A DNA stretch of 7,574 nucleotides from UBA11524 sp964391995 (lineage in GTDB: Bacteria > Bacillota > Clostridia > Christensenellales > Aristaeellaceae), in assembly GCA_964391995.1 (NCBI GenBank), contig CAYMOM010000096.1, forward strand, positions 1 through 7,574, read 5' to 3'. The translations under genes and the position numbers were made by a program. Below the pieces are notes generated by a model that was given only the letters and a program-made list of their open reading frames with translations, made no database searches and was not told the DNA's origin. Below, piece by piece: positions 1 to 5,329 of this stretch. How positions within the stretch are numbered: position 1 is the first letter of the stretch; every line of letters starts with the position of its first letter.

Positions 1-272
1 ACCCTGTCCACATTGCCGCCTGCCAGGAAGTGGGTTTCCAGCTTGCTGATGGTCACATCCAGGCCGGCCTTGTTGGCCTTAATCAGGGGATGCACCAGCC
101 GCTGAGGCTGGATGCGGCGGATGCGCATGCCCACCAGGGTAGCAATGGGGATATGCACGCCGCTGGCCAGGGCGGAGATCCACAGCCCGATGGGGAAGAA
201 GCGCAGGAATACGCACAGCACAATCAGTGCCAGCACAACAACGAAAATGATCCAGGCAAATTCAGCTCCCAT
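1..272 (-). CDS. floA: Flotillin-like membrane scaffold protein FloA, N-terminal 90 codons only (runs off the left edge)
   Basis: FloA is a bacterial flotillin that marks ordered membrane microdomains and is thought to organise membrane-bound complexes. The visible part starts at an ATG ending at 272, with AGGAGG at 281-286 and an 8-base spacer. Residues 6-23 are a hydrophobic membrane segment, followed by a second hydrophobic stretch (LWISALASG, about 30-38). After it come TLVGMRIRR (45-53), the HPLIKANKAGLDVT stretch (61-74) and LAGGNVDRV near the cut. As I recall the sequence, this order matches the N-terminus of Bacillus subtilis FloA (YqfA) closely. The SPFH core and coiled-coil tail lie beyond the window. 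It sits 43 bases downstream of nfeD, the usual partner of flotillins, and probably shares its transcript. The identification is firm; whether the rest of the gene is intact cannot be judged. Confidence 0.93.
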   Translation of the reverse strand, partial: MGAEFAWIIFVVVLALIVLCVFLRFFPIGLWISALASGVHIPIATLVGMRIRRIQPQRLVHPLIKANKAGLDVTISKLETHFLAGGNVDR

Positions 273-292
273 AAATCTTTCCTCCTTAATAT

Positions 293-315
293 TTCAAACC
301 ATTGGTGATGGTTTA
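293..315 (-). other. Small hairpin between nfeD and floA
   Basis: Directly after the nfeD stop codon there is a perfect 7-bp inverted repeat (296-302 with 308-314; AAACCAT and ATGGTTT on the transcript) around a 5-base loop. No run of U follows, so it does not look like a terminator. It lies just upstream of the floA ribosome-binding site. It could mark a processing site or protect the 3' end of nfeD mRNA, but a chance structure is possible. Confidence 0.35.
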
Positions 316-813
316 TCACATGGTATGCACCAGAATGCGGCTGCCTTCCACCCGGACGATGCGCACCTTCGTGCCCGCCTGGATGTACTCACCCTCGGAC
401 ACCACATTCAGCTTCACTCCGTCGAATTCCGCCATGCCCGTGGGCCGCAGCACGGTGGTTGCGGTGCCTTCCTTGCCCAGGAAGACCTGCATATCCTCGC
501 TGGCGCGGTAGCCGGCCTCGCTGCTTTCGGTTTCGCTGAGCACAATGTGGCTTTTGCTCAGCCGTCCCTTGGCAGCCAAGTGCAGGGATACCGATATGGC
601 AATGGCAATGACGGACAAAAGCGCCACCGTCATGCACAGGGCGGCTACGGGGCCATGGTTGAACCAGGTCAGTGTAACGGCGATGACATGCAGAATAATG
701 CCCGCAATGCCCGGCAGGCCGAACCCCGGCATGAAAGCCTCCAGCACGATCAGCGCCAGGCCCACAATCAGGCAGACCAGAATGGGCAGGTTGGCTGCGA
801 TAAACTCCAACAT
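316..813 (-). CDS. Short NfeD family membrane protein (flotillin partner, no protease domain)
   Basis: A 165-residue protein of the short NfeD type. Hydrophobic segments at about 8-28, 33-50 and 55-78 form three membrane helices; the first two are separated by the family-like EAFMPGFGLPGIAG. The C-terminal part (about 105-165) has the pattern of the NfeD OB-fold: GKEGTATTVLRPTG, then FDG, then VVSEGEYIQAGTKVRIVRVEG. The N-terminal ClpP-like serine protease of long NfeD proteins is absent. An in-frame start exists at 891, but I chose the ATG ending at 813 because AGGAGG (821-826) lies 7 bases before it and a promoter at 840-848 would cut off the longer form. NfeD proteins are usually encoded beside a flotillin, as here with floA, and are proposed to bind it. 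Family assignment is strong; the molecular role is not settled. Confidence 0.9.
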   Translation of the reverse strand: MLEFIAANLPILVCLIVGLALIVLEAFMPGFGLPGIAGIILHVIAVTLTWFNHGPVAALCMTVALLSVIAIAISVSLHLAAKGRLSKSHIVLSETESSEAGYRASEDMQVFLGKEGTATTVLRPTGMAEFDGVKLNVVSEGEYIQAGTKVRIVRVEGSRILVHTM

Positions 814-839
814 AGCAATACCTCCTTGCTGATGCTGCC

Positions 840-848
840 AGTATAGCA
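840..848 (-). promoter_or_regulatory. Extended -10 sigma-A-type promoter for nfeD-floA
   Basis: On the minus strand the sequence reads TGC then TATACT, an extended -10 (TGn) with 5 of 6 matches to TATAAT. The -35 position at a 17-base spacer is poor, which is common for extended -10 promoters. The start point would fall near 833, leaving about 20 bases of leader that contain the nfeD AGGAGG (821-826). This placement supports the nfeD start at 813. Confidence 0.6.
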
Positions 849-852
849 CAAA

Positions 853-897
853 GCCGGGCATGCATCCACCGTTTTTGCACGAAAGATACATCCCGGC
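853..897 (-). terminator. Imperfect hairpin after the uracil-DNA glycosylase unit, possible terminator
   Basis: Four bases after the stop of the glycosylase gene ending at 901, the transcript can form a 13-bp stem with one bulged G and one G-U pair: GCCGGGATGTATC with GATGCATGCCCGGC, loop about 18 bases. Only a weak U-rich tail follows (TTTGT). It separates the four-gene unit from nfeD-floA and lies directly upstream of the nfeD -10 element. Termination is plausible but would be leaky. Confidence 0.45.
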
Positions 898-900
898 GCT

Positions 901-1473
901 TCAAATGACAGCCTTCAGCTGCTGAAGATCCGCCTGATAGGTTTCCGTCAGGCTGCGGTTGTAGATGATGGAAGCCGGGTGATACAAAGGAAACAGCCGG
1001 AAGGCCTGTCCCTGAACGGTGCAAGATATTTCCTGCCCGTGGTATTCGCCAATGGCAGCGCCTTTGCCCAGCAGGGCCTGCAGGGCCACATTGCCCAGGG
1101 TGACAATCATGCCCGGCTGCACCAGGCATATTTCCTCATACAGGAAGGGGGTGAACAGGGCCAGTTCCTCCCTGTTGGGCGGGCGGTTGGACACACTGCC
1201 CCTGGGGCTGACCCTGGTGGGCCGCACCTTCACCACATTGCTGATGTAAATGTCCTCCCGGTTCAGTTCCACCGCCGCCAGAAAGCCATCCAGGTTTTTG
1301 CCCGCCTTGCCCACAAAGGGCCGGCCCTGGAGGGTTTCCTGCTCCCCCGGTGCCTCGCCGATAAGCATCACCGGCGGATGATTGTCCCGTCCCTCGCCAA
1401 AGACCAGGGTTTTCTCCTCCGCGGGCCACAAATCGGTAAAAAACGCGGCGCACCGCTTGCGAAATTGTTCCAT
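901..1473 (-). CDS. Uracil-DNA glycosylase superfamily protein lacking the Fe-S cysteines
   Basis: A 190-residue protein of the uracil-DNA glycosylase superfamily, closest in layout to family 4. Such enzymes remove uracil from DNA by cutting the base-sugar bond. Visible motifs are LIGEAPGEQE (37-46), GRPFVGKAGKNLD (50-62), SNVVKVRP (78-85), a family-like VTLGNVALQALLG, and the C-terminal HPAS motif (H165). Family 4 enzymes normally bind a 4Fe-4S cluster through four cysteines. Here the N-terminal CxxC is missing (only C8), and the positions equivalent to the other two ligands are V83 and F107. An insertion of about 8 residues, with a NRPPNREE stretch, fills the loop between them. The ATG ending at 1473 was chosen because GGAGGAGG (1479-1486) lies just before it; the start at 1494 would put that site inside the gene. 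It lies 29 bases after a family 4 paralogue. Activity on uracil is inferred. Confidence 0.85.
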   Translation of the reverse strand: MEQFRKRCAAFFTDLWPAEEKTLVFGEGRDNHPPVMLIGEAPGEQETLQGRPFVGKAGKNLDGFLAAVELNREDIYISNVVKVRPTRVSPRGSVSNRPPNREELALFTPFLYEEICLVQPGMIVTLGNVALQALLGKGAAIGEYHGQEISCTVQGQAFRLFPLYHPASIIYNRSLTETYQADLQQLKAVI

Positions 1474-1477
1474 GGGT

Positions 1478-1486
1478 ACCTCCTCC
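1478..1486 (-). promoter_or_regulatory. Ribosome-binding site that fixes the start of the second glycosylase
   Basis: The minus strand reads GGAGGAGGT here, 5 to 7 bases before the ATG ending at 1473. The alternative ATGs ending at 1491 and 1494 lie upstream of or within this site and have only a G-run before them. This favours the 190-residue protein. Confidence 0.7.
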
Positions 1487-1502
1487 GCCATCATCAGATT
1501 TA

Positions 1503-2090
1503 TTATCCCCCGCCATAAATGTCCCCATACAGGCCCAGTTCCATCAGCTTATCCCGCAGGGAGAGCATGTCCTCCCAGGCTTCGCGCTTTTTGGCAGGGT
1601 CGCGGAGGAGGGCAGAAGGGTGATAGGTGGGCATCATCCACACGCCTTTGCGCTGGAACCACCGTCCCCTGTCCTTGGTGATGCGAATCTCCTGGCCCAG
1701 GGTGTTTTTCGCCGCGGTGGAGCCAAGCAGCACAATCACCTTTGGGCGCACCAGGGCAACCTGCATCCGCAGGTGGAGCTTGCAGGCCTCGGCCTCTGCA
1801 GGCTCGGGCACGCGGTTGCCGGGCGGGCGGCACTTGACAATGTTGCAGATGTACACCCTGTCCCTGGGCAGGGAAATAGCGGCAAGCATTTTCGTCAGCA
1901 GCTGGCCTGCCGGGCCAACAAAGGCCAGGCCTTCCTGGTCCTCCACCTGGCCCGGGCCTTCGCCGATGAGCATCAGGGGCGCCTGCCTGTCACCCTGGCC
2001 GGGCACCTTGTGCTGAATACCCTGGCACAGGGGGCACATGCTGCAGGCCGCCACCTGGCTGTCGAAAAGCGCCCAGCTGATTTCCGCCAT
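1503..2090 (-). CDS. Family 4 uracil-DNA glycosylase with 4Fe-4S cluster
   Basis: A 195-residue enzyme with the full set of family 4 marks. It should excise uracil arising from cytosine deamination or misincorporated dUMP and so start base excision repair. Four cysteines sit at the expected ligand places: C16 and C19 (CSMC), C87 in IVKCRPPGNR and C103 in EAC, 16 residues apart. Motif I is IGEGPGQVED (42-51), followed by AFVGPAGQLL, and the C-terminal motif is YHPSALLR (H157). The length is normal for the family. The start at 2090 has AGGAGG at 2098-2103, 7 bases before it, and the upstream gene's stop codon (2105-2107) nearly touches this site, so the two are very likely co-transcribed and perhaps translationally coupled. 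The next gene downstream is a paralogue without the cluster cysteines. Confidence 0.95.
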   Translation of the reverse strand: MAEISWALFDSQVAACSMCPLCQGIQHKVPGQGDRQAPLMLIGEGPGQVEDQEGLAFVGPAGQLLTKMLAAISLPRDRVYICNIVKCRPPGNRVPEPAEAEACKLHLRMQVALVRPKVIVLLGSTAAKNTLGQEIRITKDRGRWFQRKGVWMMPTYHPSALLRDPAKKREAWEDMLSLRDKLMELGLYGDIYGGG

Positions 2091-2104
2091 GCCATCGCCT
2101 CCTG

Positions 2105-2422
2105 TTACAGCTTGGTCTGCCACAGGGTGAAGGACTGGCTCATGTCCGCCTGCACCCAGGTAATCAGGCTGATCAGCAGGGCGATCAGCAAAAGAATCAC
2201 CACCGTGCCAGCCAGCACAGCCAGCACATCGCCGGCGCCGGACAGCAGCTTCCAGCGCATTTGCCGGGCCTCCAGGCGCTCCTGCTCGTCCAGGTCATCG
2301 TCCTCATAGGGCAGGTCGTCATACGCATACTCATCCTGGTCAGCATCGTCATACACAGGCTGCTGGAACACAGGCTGATAGTCCTCCTGCATGTCCGGCT
2401 CCTGATCATTGAAATAAGCCAT
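2105..2422 (-). CDS. Small acidic single-pass membrane protein of unknown function
   Basis: I do not recognise this 105-residue protein. Residues 1-52 are very rich in Asp, Glu, Tyr and Gln (for example YEDDDLDEQE at 39-48) and probably disordered. A short basic turn (RQMRWK, 53-58) leads to one long hydrophobic helix at about 66-90, and about 15 residues follow it. By the positive-inside rule the basic turn would place the acidic N-terminus in the cytoplasm. There is no signal peptide cleavage site and no cysteine. AGGAGG at 2430-2435, 7 bases before the ATG, makes it a credible gene. It lies 51 bases after trmL, and its stop abuts the ribosome-binding site of the family 4 glycosylase, so it belongs to the trmL unit. 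Nothing ties its function to its neighbours. Confidence 0.75.
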   Translation of the reverse strand: MAYFNDQEPDMQEDYQPVFQQPVYDDADQDEYAYDDLPYEDDDLDEQERLEARQMRWKLLSGAGDVLAVLAGTVVILLLIALLISLITWVQADMSQSFTLWQTKL

Positions 2423-2473
2423 GCAGCATCCTCCTCTCTTGCATAGAACGGATCAATGCAGCGTTTTCTTGCC

Positions 2474-3001
2474 CTACAGGTAATCCAGCCAGGGTGCGGC
2501 GCTTTCCTCCCGACCGGTTAAGGCGCCATGGTCGCACAGGCCGGGAAAATCCGCCTGGCGCAGCGCCTCATACAGCACAATGGCCACGGAATTGGAAAGG
2601 TTCAGGCTCCGGGCCTCCGGGCGCATGGGGATGCGCACGCACCTGTCGTACACCTTTGCCAGCAGGTTTTCCGGCAGGCCGCGGGTTTCGCAGCCAAAGA
2701 CCAGAAAATCCCCATCCCGGTATGCCGCCTGGTGGTAGCCCCTGGGCGCCTTGGTGGAGGCAAAGTGCATCCTTGCCTCCGGGTAGGTTTGCAGAAAGGC
2801 TTCCATATTCGGATAGGTGCGGTACTTCATCAAATGCCAGTAGTCCAGGCCTGCGCGCTTCAAATACTTATCGGAAAGGGAAAAGCCCAGCGGCTCTATC
2901 AGGTGCAGCATGGCCCCGGTGGCAGCGCAGGTACGGGCGATGTTCCCGGTGTTTTGGGGGATTTCCGGGTTCACCAGCACAATGTTCAGCAAGTTCATCA
3001 T
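2474..3001 (-). CDS. trmL: tRNA (cytidine(34)-2'-O)-methyltransferase TrmL
   Basis: A SPOUT-superfamily methyltransferase that uses S-adenosylmethionine to methylate the 2'-OH of the wobble nucleotide (C34 or cmnm5U34) in certain tRNA(Leu) species. The 175 residues show the expected motifs in order: NPEIPQNTGNIARTCAATGA near the N-terminus, LIEPLGF with KRAGLDYW, FGCETRGLP, and RIPM followed by RSLNLSNSVAIVLYEALRQ, the C-terminal motifs that form the trefoil-knot cofactor site. The length is slightly above that of Escherichia coli TrmL. Two adjacent ATGs (ending at 3001 and 2998) can serve as start; an in-frame extension to 3256 is rejected because it reads through a terminator and into the preceding gene. 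It heads a unit with a small membrane protein and two uracil-DNA glycosylases. The promoter lies unusually close to the start codon. Confidence 0.95.
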   Translation of the reverse strand: MMNLLNIVLVNPEIPQNTGNIARTCAATGAMLHLIEPLGFSLSDKYLKRAGLDYWHLMKYRTYPNMEAFLQTYPEARMHFASTKAPRGYHQAAYRDGDFLVFGCETRGLPENLLAKVYDRCVRIPMRPEARSLNLSNSVAIVLYEALRQADFPGLCDHGALTGREESAAPWLDYL

Positions 3002-3011
3002 CTCCGCCCCT

Positions 3012-3040
3012 ATTGTAACATTCCCCGCCCCGGTTGACAA
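3012..3040 (-). promoter_or_regulatory. Near-consensus sigma-A promoter for trmL, almost on the start codon
   Basis: On the minus strand TTGTCA (3035-3040, 5 of 6 matches) and TACAAT (3012-3017, 5 of 6) are separated by exactly 17 bases, and TGT before the -10 box makes it extended as well. The expected start point, near 3004-3006, would leave only about 3 to 7 bases before the trmL ATG, so the AGGGG at 3007-3011 would be mostly outside the transcript. Confidence 0.75.
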
Positions 3041-3043
3041 GCG

Positions 3044-3077
3044 AAAAACGCCTTCCCGCACAGGACGCAGGAAGGCG
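3044..3077 (-). terminator. Strong intrinsic terminator after the kinase/secreted-protein pair
   Basis: Nine bases after the stop codon at 3087, the transcript forms a 12-bp stem (3066-3077 with 3049-3060, two G-U pairs) with a 5-base loop, followed directly by five U (3044-3048). It separates this unit from the trmL promoter, whose -35 box begins 3 bases further on. Confidence 0.88.
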
Positions 3078-3086
3078 CAGGGGTTG

Positions 3087-3806
3087 TCAGTTTTCCCCGG
3101 CTGGGGAGTCCGGCTCCGGGGTGGCGGTGGCGAAGATTTCCAGGTGGGTGCCGCCATCGTAGTCATAGCCCTCATAGTCGGCATCCATTTCGGCATCGGT
3201 CCGGATGTGGTCGGCACTGGGTTCCGGCGTGGCGGAAAGGCTGCCGCCCTCGGCACCGGGCATGGGGAACACCAGGGTCATCTGCAGCCAGTTCACCCCG
3301 TCCCTGTACTGGTTGGGATAATAGGCGTAGTACACCCGCGGGGTCAGGCCGTTAACCAGCTCCACCATGTCCTCAAAGGAGTCCTCCGGGCTGTTGGTGG
3401 CCTTGTTGGCGTGGTAGGCCGGGTCGGTCAAGGCGTCTTCCAGGGAAATTTCCGGGCTGGCGGCGTGGATGCAGCTGGCAGCCAGGGCAGCAAACACTCC
3501 CGGGTCGCTGGCCCGCAGGGTCAGGGTGTCCAGGTGGCCTGCCTCCAGCAGGAAGTTCATTTCCACATCCTCGGGAATTTCCGCCATGTCGGCGGCGGTG
3601 ATGCCCAGGGTCGCAAAGCTGGGGTAGCACTCAAACAGGCTGTTCACCATCCGGTGCTTCTGCTGCAGCTGGCACTGGTTCACCTGCTGGATATAGGCCT
3701 GCAGCTCCGTCTGGCCTGCGTCCATGTTTTCAGGCCAGAGAATGTCCCCCAGGGCGCAGGCAGGCAGCAGCAGCGCGCACAAAAGCGCAAGCAATCGTTT
3801 CATCAT
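3087..3806 (-). CDS. Secreted or lipid-anchored protein of unknown function with acidic TPEP tail
   Basis: I do not recognise this 239-residue protein. The N-terminus MMKRLLALLCALLLPAC is a signal peptide; LPAC (14-17) could be a lipobox with C17 as the lipidated residue, although Pro at -2 is not typical, and cleavage after ALG (18-20) is the alternative. Residues 21-185 look like a folded domain with cysteines at 45, 60 and 112 and an aromatic stretch YYAYYPNQY (159-167). The tail from about 189 is acidic, low in complexity, and holds two TPEP motifs (193-196 and 229-232) like those seen in linkers of secreted Clostridia proteins. Its ATG overlaps the stop of the kinase-like gene (ATGATGA) and no good ribosome-binding site precedes it, so translation is probably coupled. 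A terminator follows. An envelope role is inferred from the signal peptide only. Confidence 0.8.
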   Translation of the reverse strand: MMKRLLALLCALLLPACALGDILWPENMDAGQTELQAYIQQVNQCQLQQKHRMVNSLFECYPSFATLGITAADMAEIPEDVEMNFLLEAGHLDTLTLRASDPGVFAALAASCIHAASPEISLEDALTDPAYHANKATNSPEDSFEDMVELVNGLTPRVYYAYYPNQYRDGVNWLQMTLVFPMPGAEGGSLSATPEPSADHIRTDAEMDADYEGYDYDGGTHLEIFATATPEPDSPAGEN

Positions 3807-4441
3807 TTGGTGTTCTTCGCCGCCTCATCCCGCAGGCGCAGGTAATCCAGCACCAGCTGGGCCGAGCCTTCAATGCCCAGCTTGCCGGTATCCAGGCACA
3901 GGTCGTAGTTGTTCACATCGCCCCAGGTGGCGGTAGCGTAGTAGTTGTAATAGCTGGCGCGCTCCTTGTCCATCCGGCGGACGTACTCCTCCGCCTTGTC
4001 CGGGGAGACGCTGTGGATTGCCACCGCCCGCTCCATGCGGTGCTGCATGTCCGCCTTGACAAAGAGCTTTACCGCGTTGGGCTTATCCCGCAGGACATAA
4101 TCGGCGCAGCGGCCCACAATGATGCAAGGCCCTTCAGCCGCCACCCGGCGGATGGTATCGAACTGGGCCAGGAACACCCTGTGGTTCAGGGGCATATCCA
4201 CATAGCCGCTCAGGTTGCCGTGCATCTGCATGCCCGTCACCAGGGAGAACAGCAGGGACTTGGTGGGTTTTTCATCGTGATGCTCAAAGATTTCCTCGCA
4301 AATGCCGCTGTCCTTGGCGGCCTCCGCCAGGATCTCCTTGTCGTAATAAGGGATGGAGAGCTTTTCGGATAAGAGCTTGCCAATCTGCCGCCCGCCGGAG
4401 CCAAACTGCCTGCCGATGGTGATAACATAGTTGCCTGCCAT
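3803..4441 (-). CDS. Cytidylate kinase-like P-loop protein
   Basis: A 212-residue protein of the cytidylate kinase-like family (Pfam PF13189), widespread in Firmicutes. It begins YVITIGRQFGSGGRQIGK, where the glycine-rich nucleotide loop (10-21) has Arg where classical P-loops have Lys, as is usual for this family as I recall it. Further family features are PYYDKEIL (31-38), the IIVGRCADYVL strand-helix (about 108-118), LFVKAD, and an Arg/Lys-rich lid (RRMDKERASYYNYY, about 155-168). The length is normal. GGGGGA at 4447-4452 precedes the ATG by 5 bases, and an extended -10 promoter lies near 4500. The true phosphate acceptor of these proteins is not established; the relation to CMP kinase is by fold. 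It is coupled to the secreted protein downstream, which gives no clear hint about substrate. Confidence 0.88.
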   Translation of the reverse strand: MAGNYVITIGRQFGSGGRQIGKLLSEKLSIPYYDKEILAEAAKDSGICEEIFEHHDEKPTKSLLFSLVTGMQMHGNLSGYVDMPLNHRVFLAQFDTIRRVAAEGPCIIVGRCADYVLRDKPNAVKLFVKADMQHRMERAVAIHSVSPDKAEEYVRRMDKERASYYNYYATATWGDVNNYDLCLDTGKLGIEGSAQLVLDYLRLRDEAAKNTK

Positions 4442-4497
4442 GAAAATCCCCCGCTTTCATCAAATTGTGGAGAAGCATTGCCACCTTTTCTAACGTT

Positions 4498-4506
4498 ATT
4501 ATACCA
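4498..4506 (-). promoter_or_regulatory. Extended -10 promoter for the cytidylate kinase-like gene
   Basis: The minus strand reads TGG then TATAAT, a perfect -10 box with TGn extension. The best -35 at a 17-base spacer (CTTCCA, 4521-4526) has only 3 of 6 matches. The start point would be near 4491, giving a leader of about 50 bases. The 97-base gap in which it lies (4442-4538) shows no other clear signal and no obvious terminator for recO. Confidence 0.7.
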
Positions 4507-4538
4507 CATTTTCATCCAAATGGAAGAAGAAAATGCGG

Positions 4539-5267
4539 CTAATCCCCGGGCAGCAGGCTGGCGGCGCGGATGGGCCTGTCCAGCCGGGATTCCACAAAGC
4601 TGCGCAGCAGGGTGAATGGGGCATAGCAGTCCGGGGTGTTCACCCAGGCGGCAGCGCCTGTTTCCAGGGCGCGGCGCATCCACCGGGCCTGGGCCACGGA
4701 GACGGGCGTTTGTCCCTCTGCCCGGCAGCTGTGGCAGCACAGGCCGCCTTCCTCCTGGTCGAAATACACCTGCTCCTCCTCCGCCAGCTTTTTTTCGCAG
4801 CGGACACAGTGGTTCAGCCGGGGTTTGGTGCCCTGGCAGGCTGCATAGTGCAAAAGGAAGCCTGCCAGCAGCGGCTTCCACTCCTGGTCGGAAAAGGTCA
4901 GGCGGCTCAGGGTGTGGAGCAGCAGCATGAACAGCTCCTGCTCCGGCACACCCGGCTGCACGGCGGCCTCCGTCAGGTTCAGCAGATAGGTTCCGCAGGC
5001 CAGCCGGTCAAAATCCGCCCGAAGGGGGTAAAAGGTTTCTATCAAGGTGGCGGATACCACGGTTTTGTGTCCGCCCCGCTCATAGCACTCGTAGTCCCCT
5101 AGGGCGAACAGCTCGCTGGCGTTCAGCAGGGGTGATTTGGGCCTTCTGCATCCCCGGGCCAGGGCCTCCATGCGCCCCTTTGTGGGGCTGAACAGGGTCA
5201 GCATCCTGTCATTATCCCGGTAGTTGGCGTAGCGCAGCACAATGGCTGTGTGCTCGGTTTGCCGCAT
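4539..5267 (-). CDS. recO: DNA repair protein RecO
   Basis: RecO works in the RecFOR pathway: it binds single-stranded DNA and SSB and, with RecR, helps load RecA at gaps. The 242 residues show an N-terminal OB-fold region beginning HTAIVLRYANYRDNDRMLTLFS, followed by GRMEALARGCRRPKSPL, and a four-cysteine zinc site in the C-terminal half: C154 and C157 (CVRC) with C178 and C181 (CHSC). Length and order are normal for Firmicutes. The start at 5267 has AGGGGGA (5276-5282) 8 bases before it and the protein then begins at the usual place; the ATG ending at 5300 has no good ribosome-binding site. It follows the GerMN gene by 60 bases with no clear promoter of its own, so co-transcription with genes to the right is likely. 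The usual Firmicutes neighbour era is not in the window. Confidence 0.95.
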   Translation of the reverse strand: MRQTEHTAIVLRYANYRDNDRMLTLFSPTKGRMEALARGCRRPKSPLLNASELFALGDYECYERGGHKTVVSATLIETFYPLRADFDRLACGTYLLNLTEAAVQPGVPEQELFMLLLHTLSRLTFSDQEWKPLLAGFLLHYAACQGTKPRLNHCVRCEKKLAEEEQVYFDQEEGGLCCHSCRAEGQTPVSVAQARWMRRALETGAAAWVNTPDCYAPFTLLRSFVESRLDRPIRAASLLPGD

Positions 5268-5309
5268 GGGTGCTTTCCCCCTTTCTCCTGTGTGTATCAT
5301 TCGCCCCGG

Positions 5310-5329
5310 AAGGCGGGTTTTCCTGCCTT
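5310..5329 (-). repeat. Inverted repeat at the end of the GerMN gene
   Basis: A 20-base imperfect palindrome overlaps the TAA stop: AAGGC pairs with GCCTT, then one mismatch, then GG with CC around AAAA on the transcript. No U-run follows. It could slow transcription or stabilise the mRNA end, but it is not a typical terminator. Confidence 0.35.

Noticed and set aside
814..891. Longer NfeD start at 891
   Set aside because: The extension is not hydrophobic signal-like or conserved in type, overlaps the hairpin and promoter, and the ATG at 813 has an AGGAGG 7 bases upstream.
2423..2473. Weak inverted repeat (TGCAT and ATGCA) between trmL and the small membrane protein
   Set aside because: Only 5 bp with an 11-base loop and no U-run, and the genes look co-transcribed; I see no terminator or promoter in this gap.
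2474..2490. Similar bases near the 3' ends of trmL and of the kinase-like gene (around 2480 and 3841)
   Set aside because: Both encode a Leu-Asp-Tyr-Leu stretch in unrelated proteins; the match is short and stops there, so it is not a repeat.
3034..3039. Perfect TTGACA on the plus strand
   Set aside because: No -10 box follows at 16-18 bases and no plus-strand gene starts downstream; it is the partial palindrome of the minus-strand TTGTCA.
3002..3256. In-frame N-terminal extension of trmL up to 3256
   Set aside because: It overlaps the end of the secreted-protein gene, the terminator at 3044-3077 and the trmL promoter, and its Pro/Arg-rich sequence does not resemble TrmL.
2910..3845. Long plus-strand open reading frames, such as the ones at 2910-3845, 5250-6389 and 112-846
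   Set aside because: They lie opposite clear minus-strand genes, have no family motifs or ribosome-binding sites, and are rich in His, Gln, Gly and Arg as expected from antisense reading of GC-rich genes.
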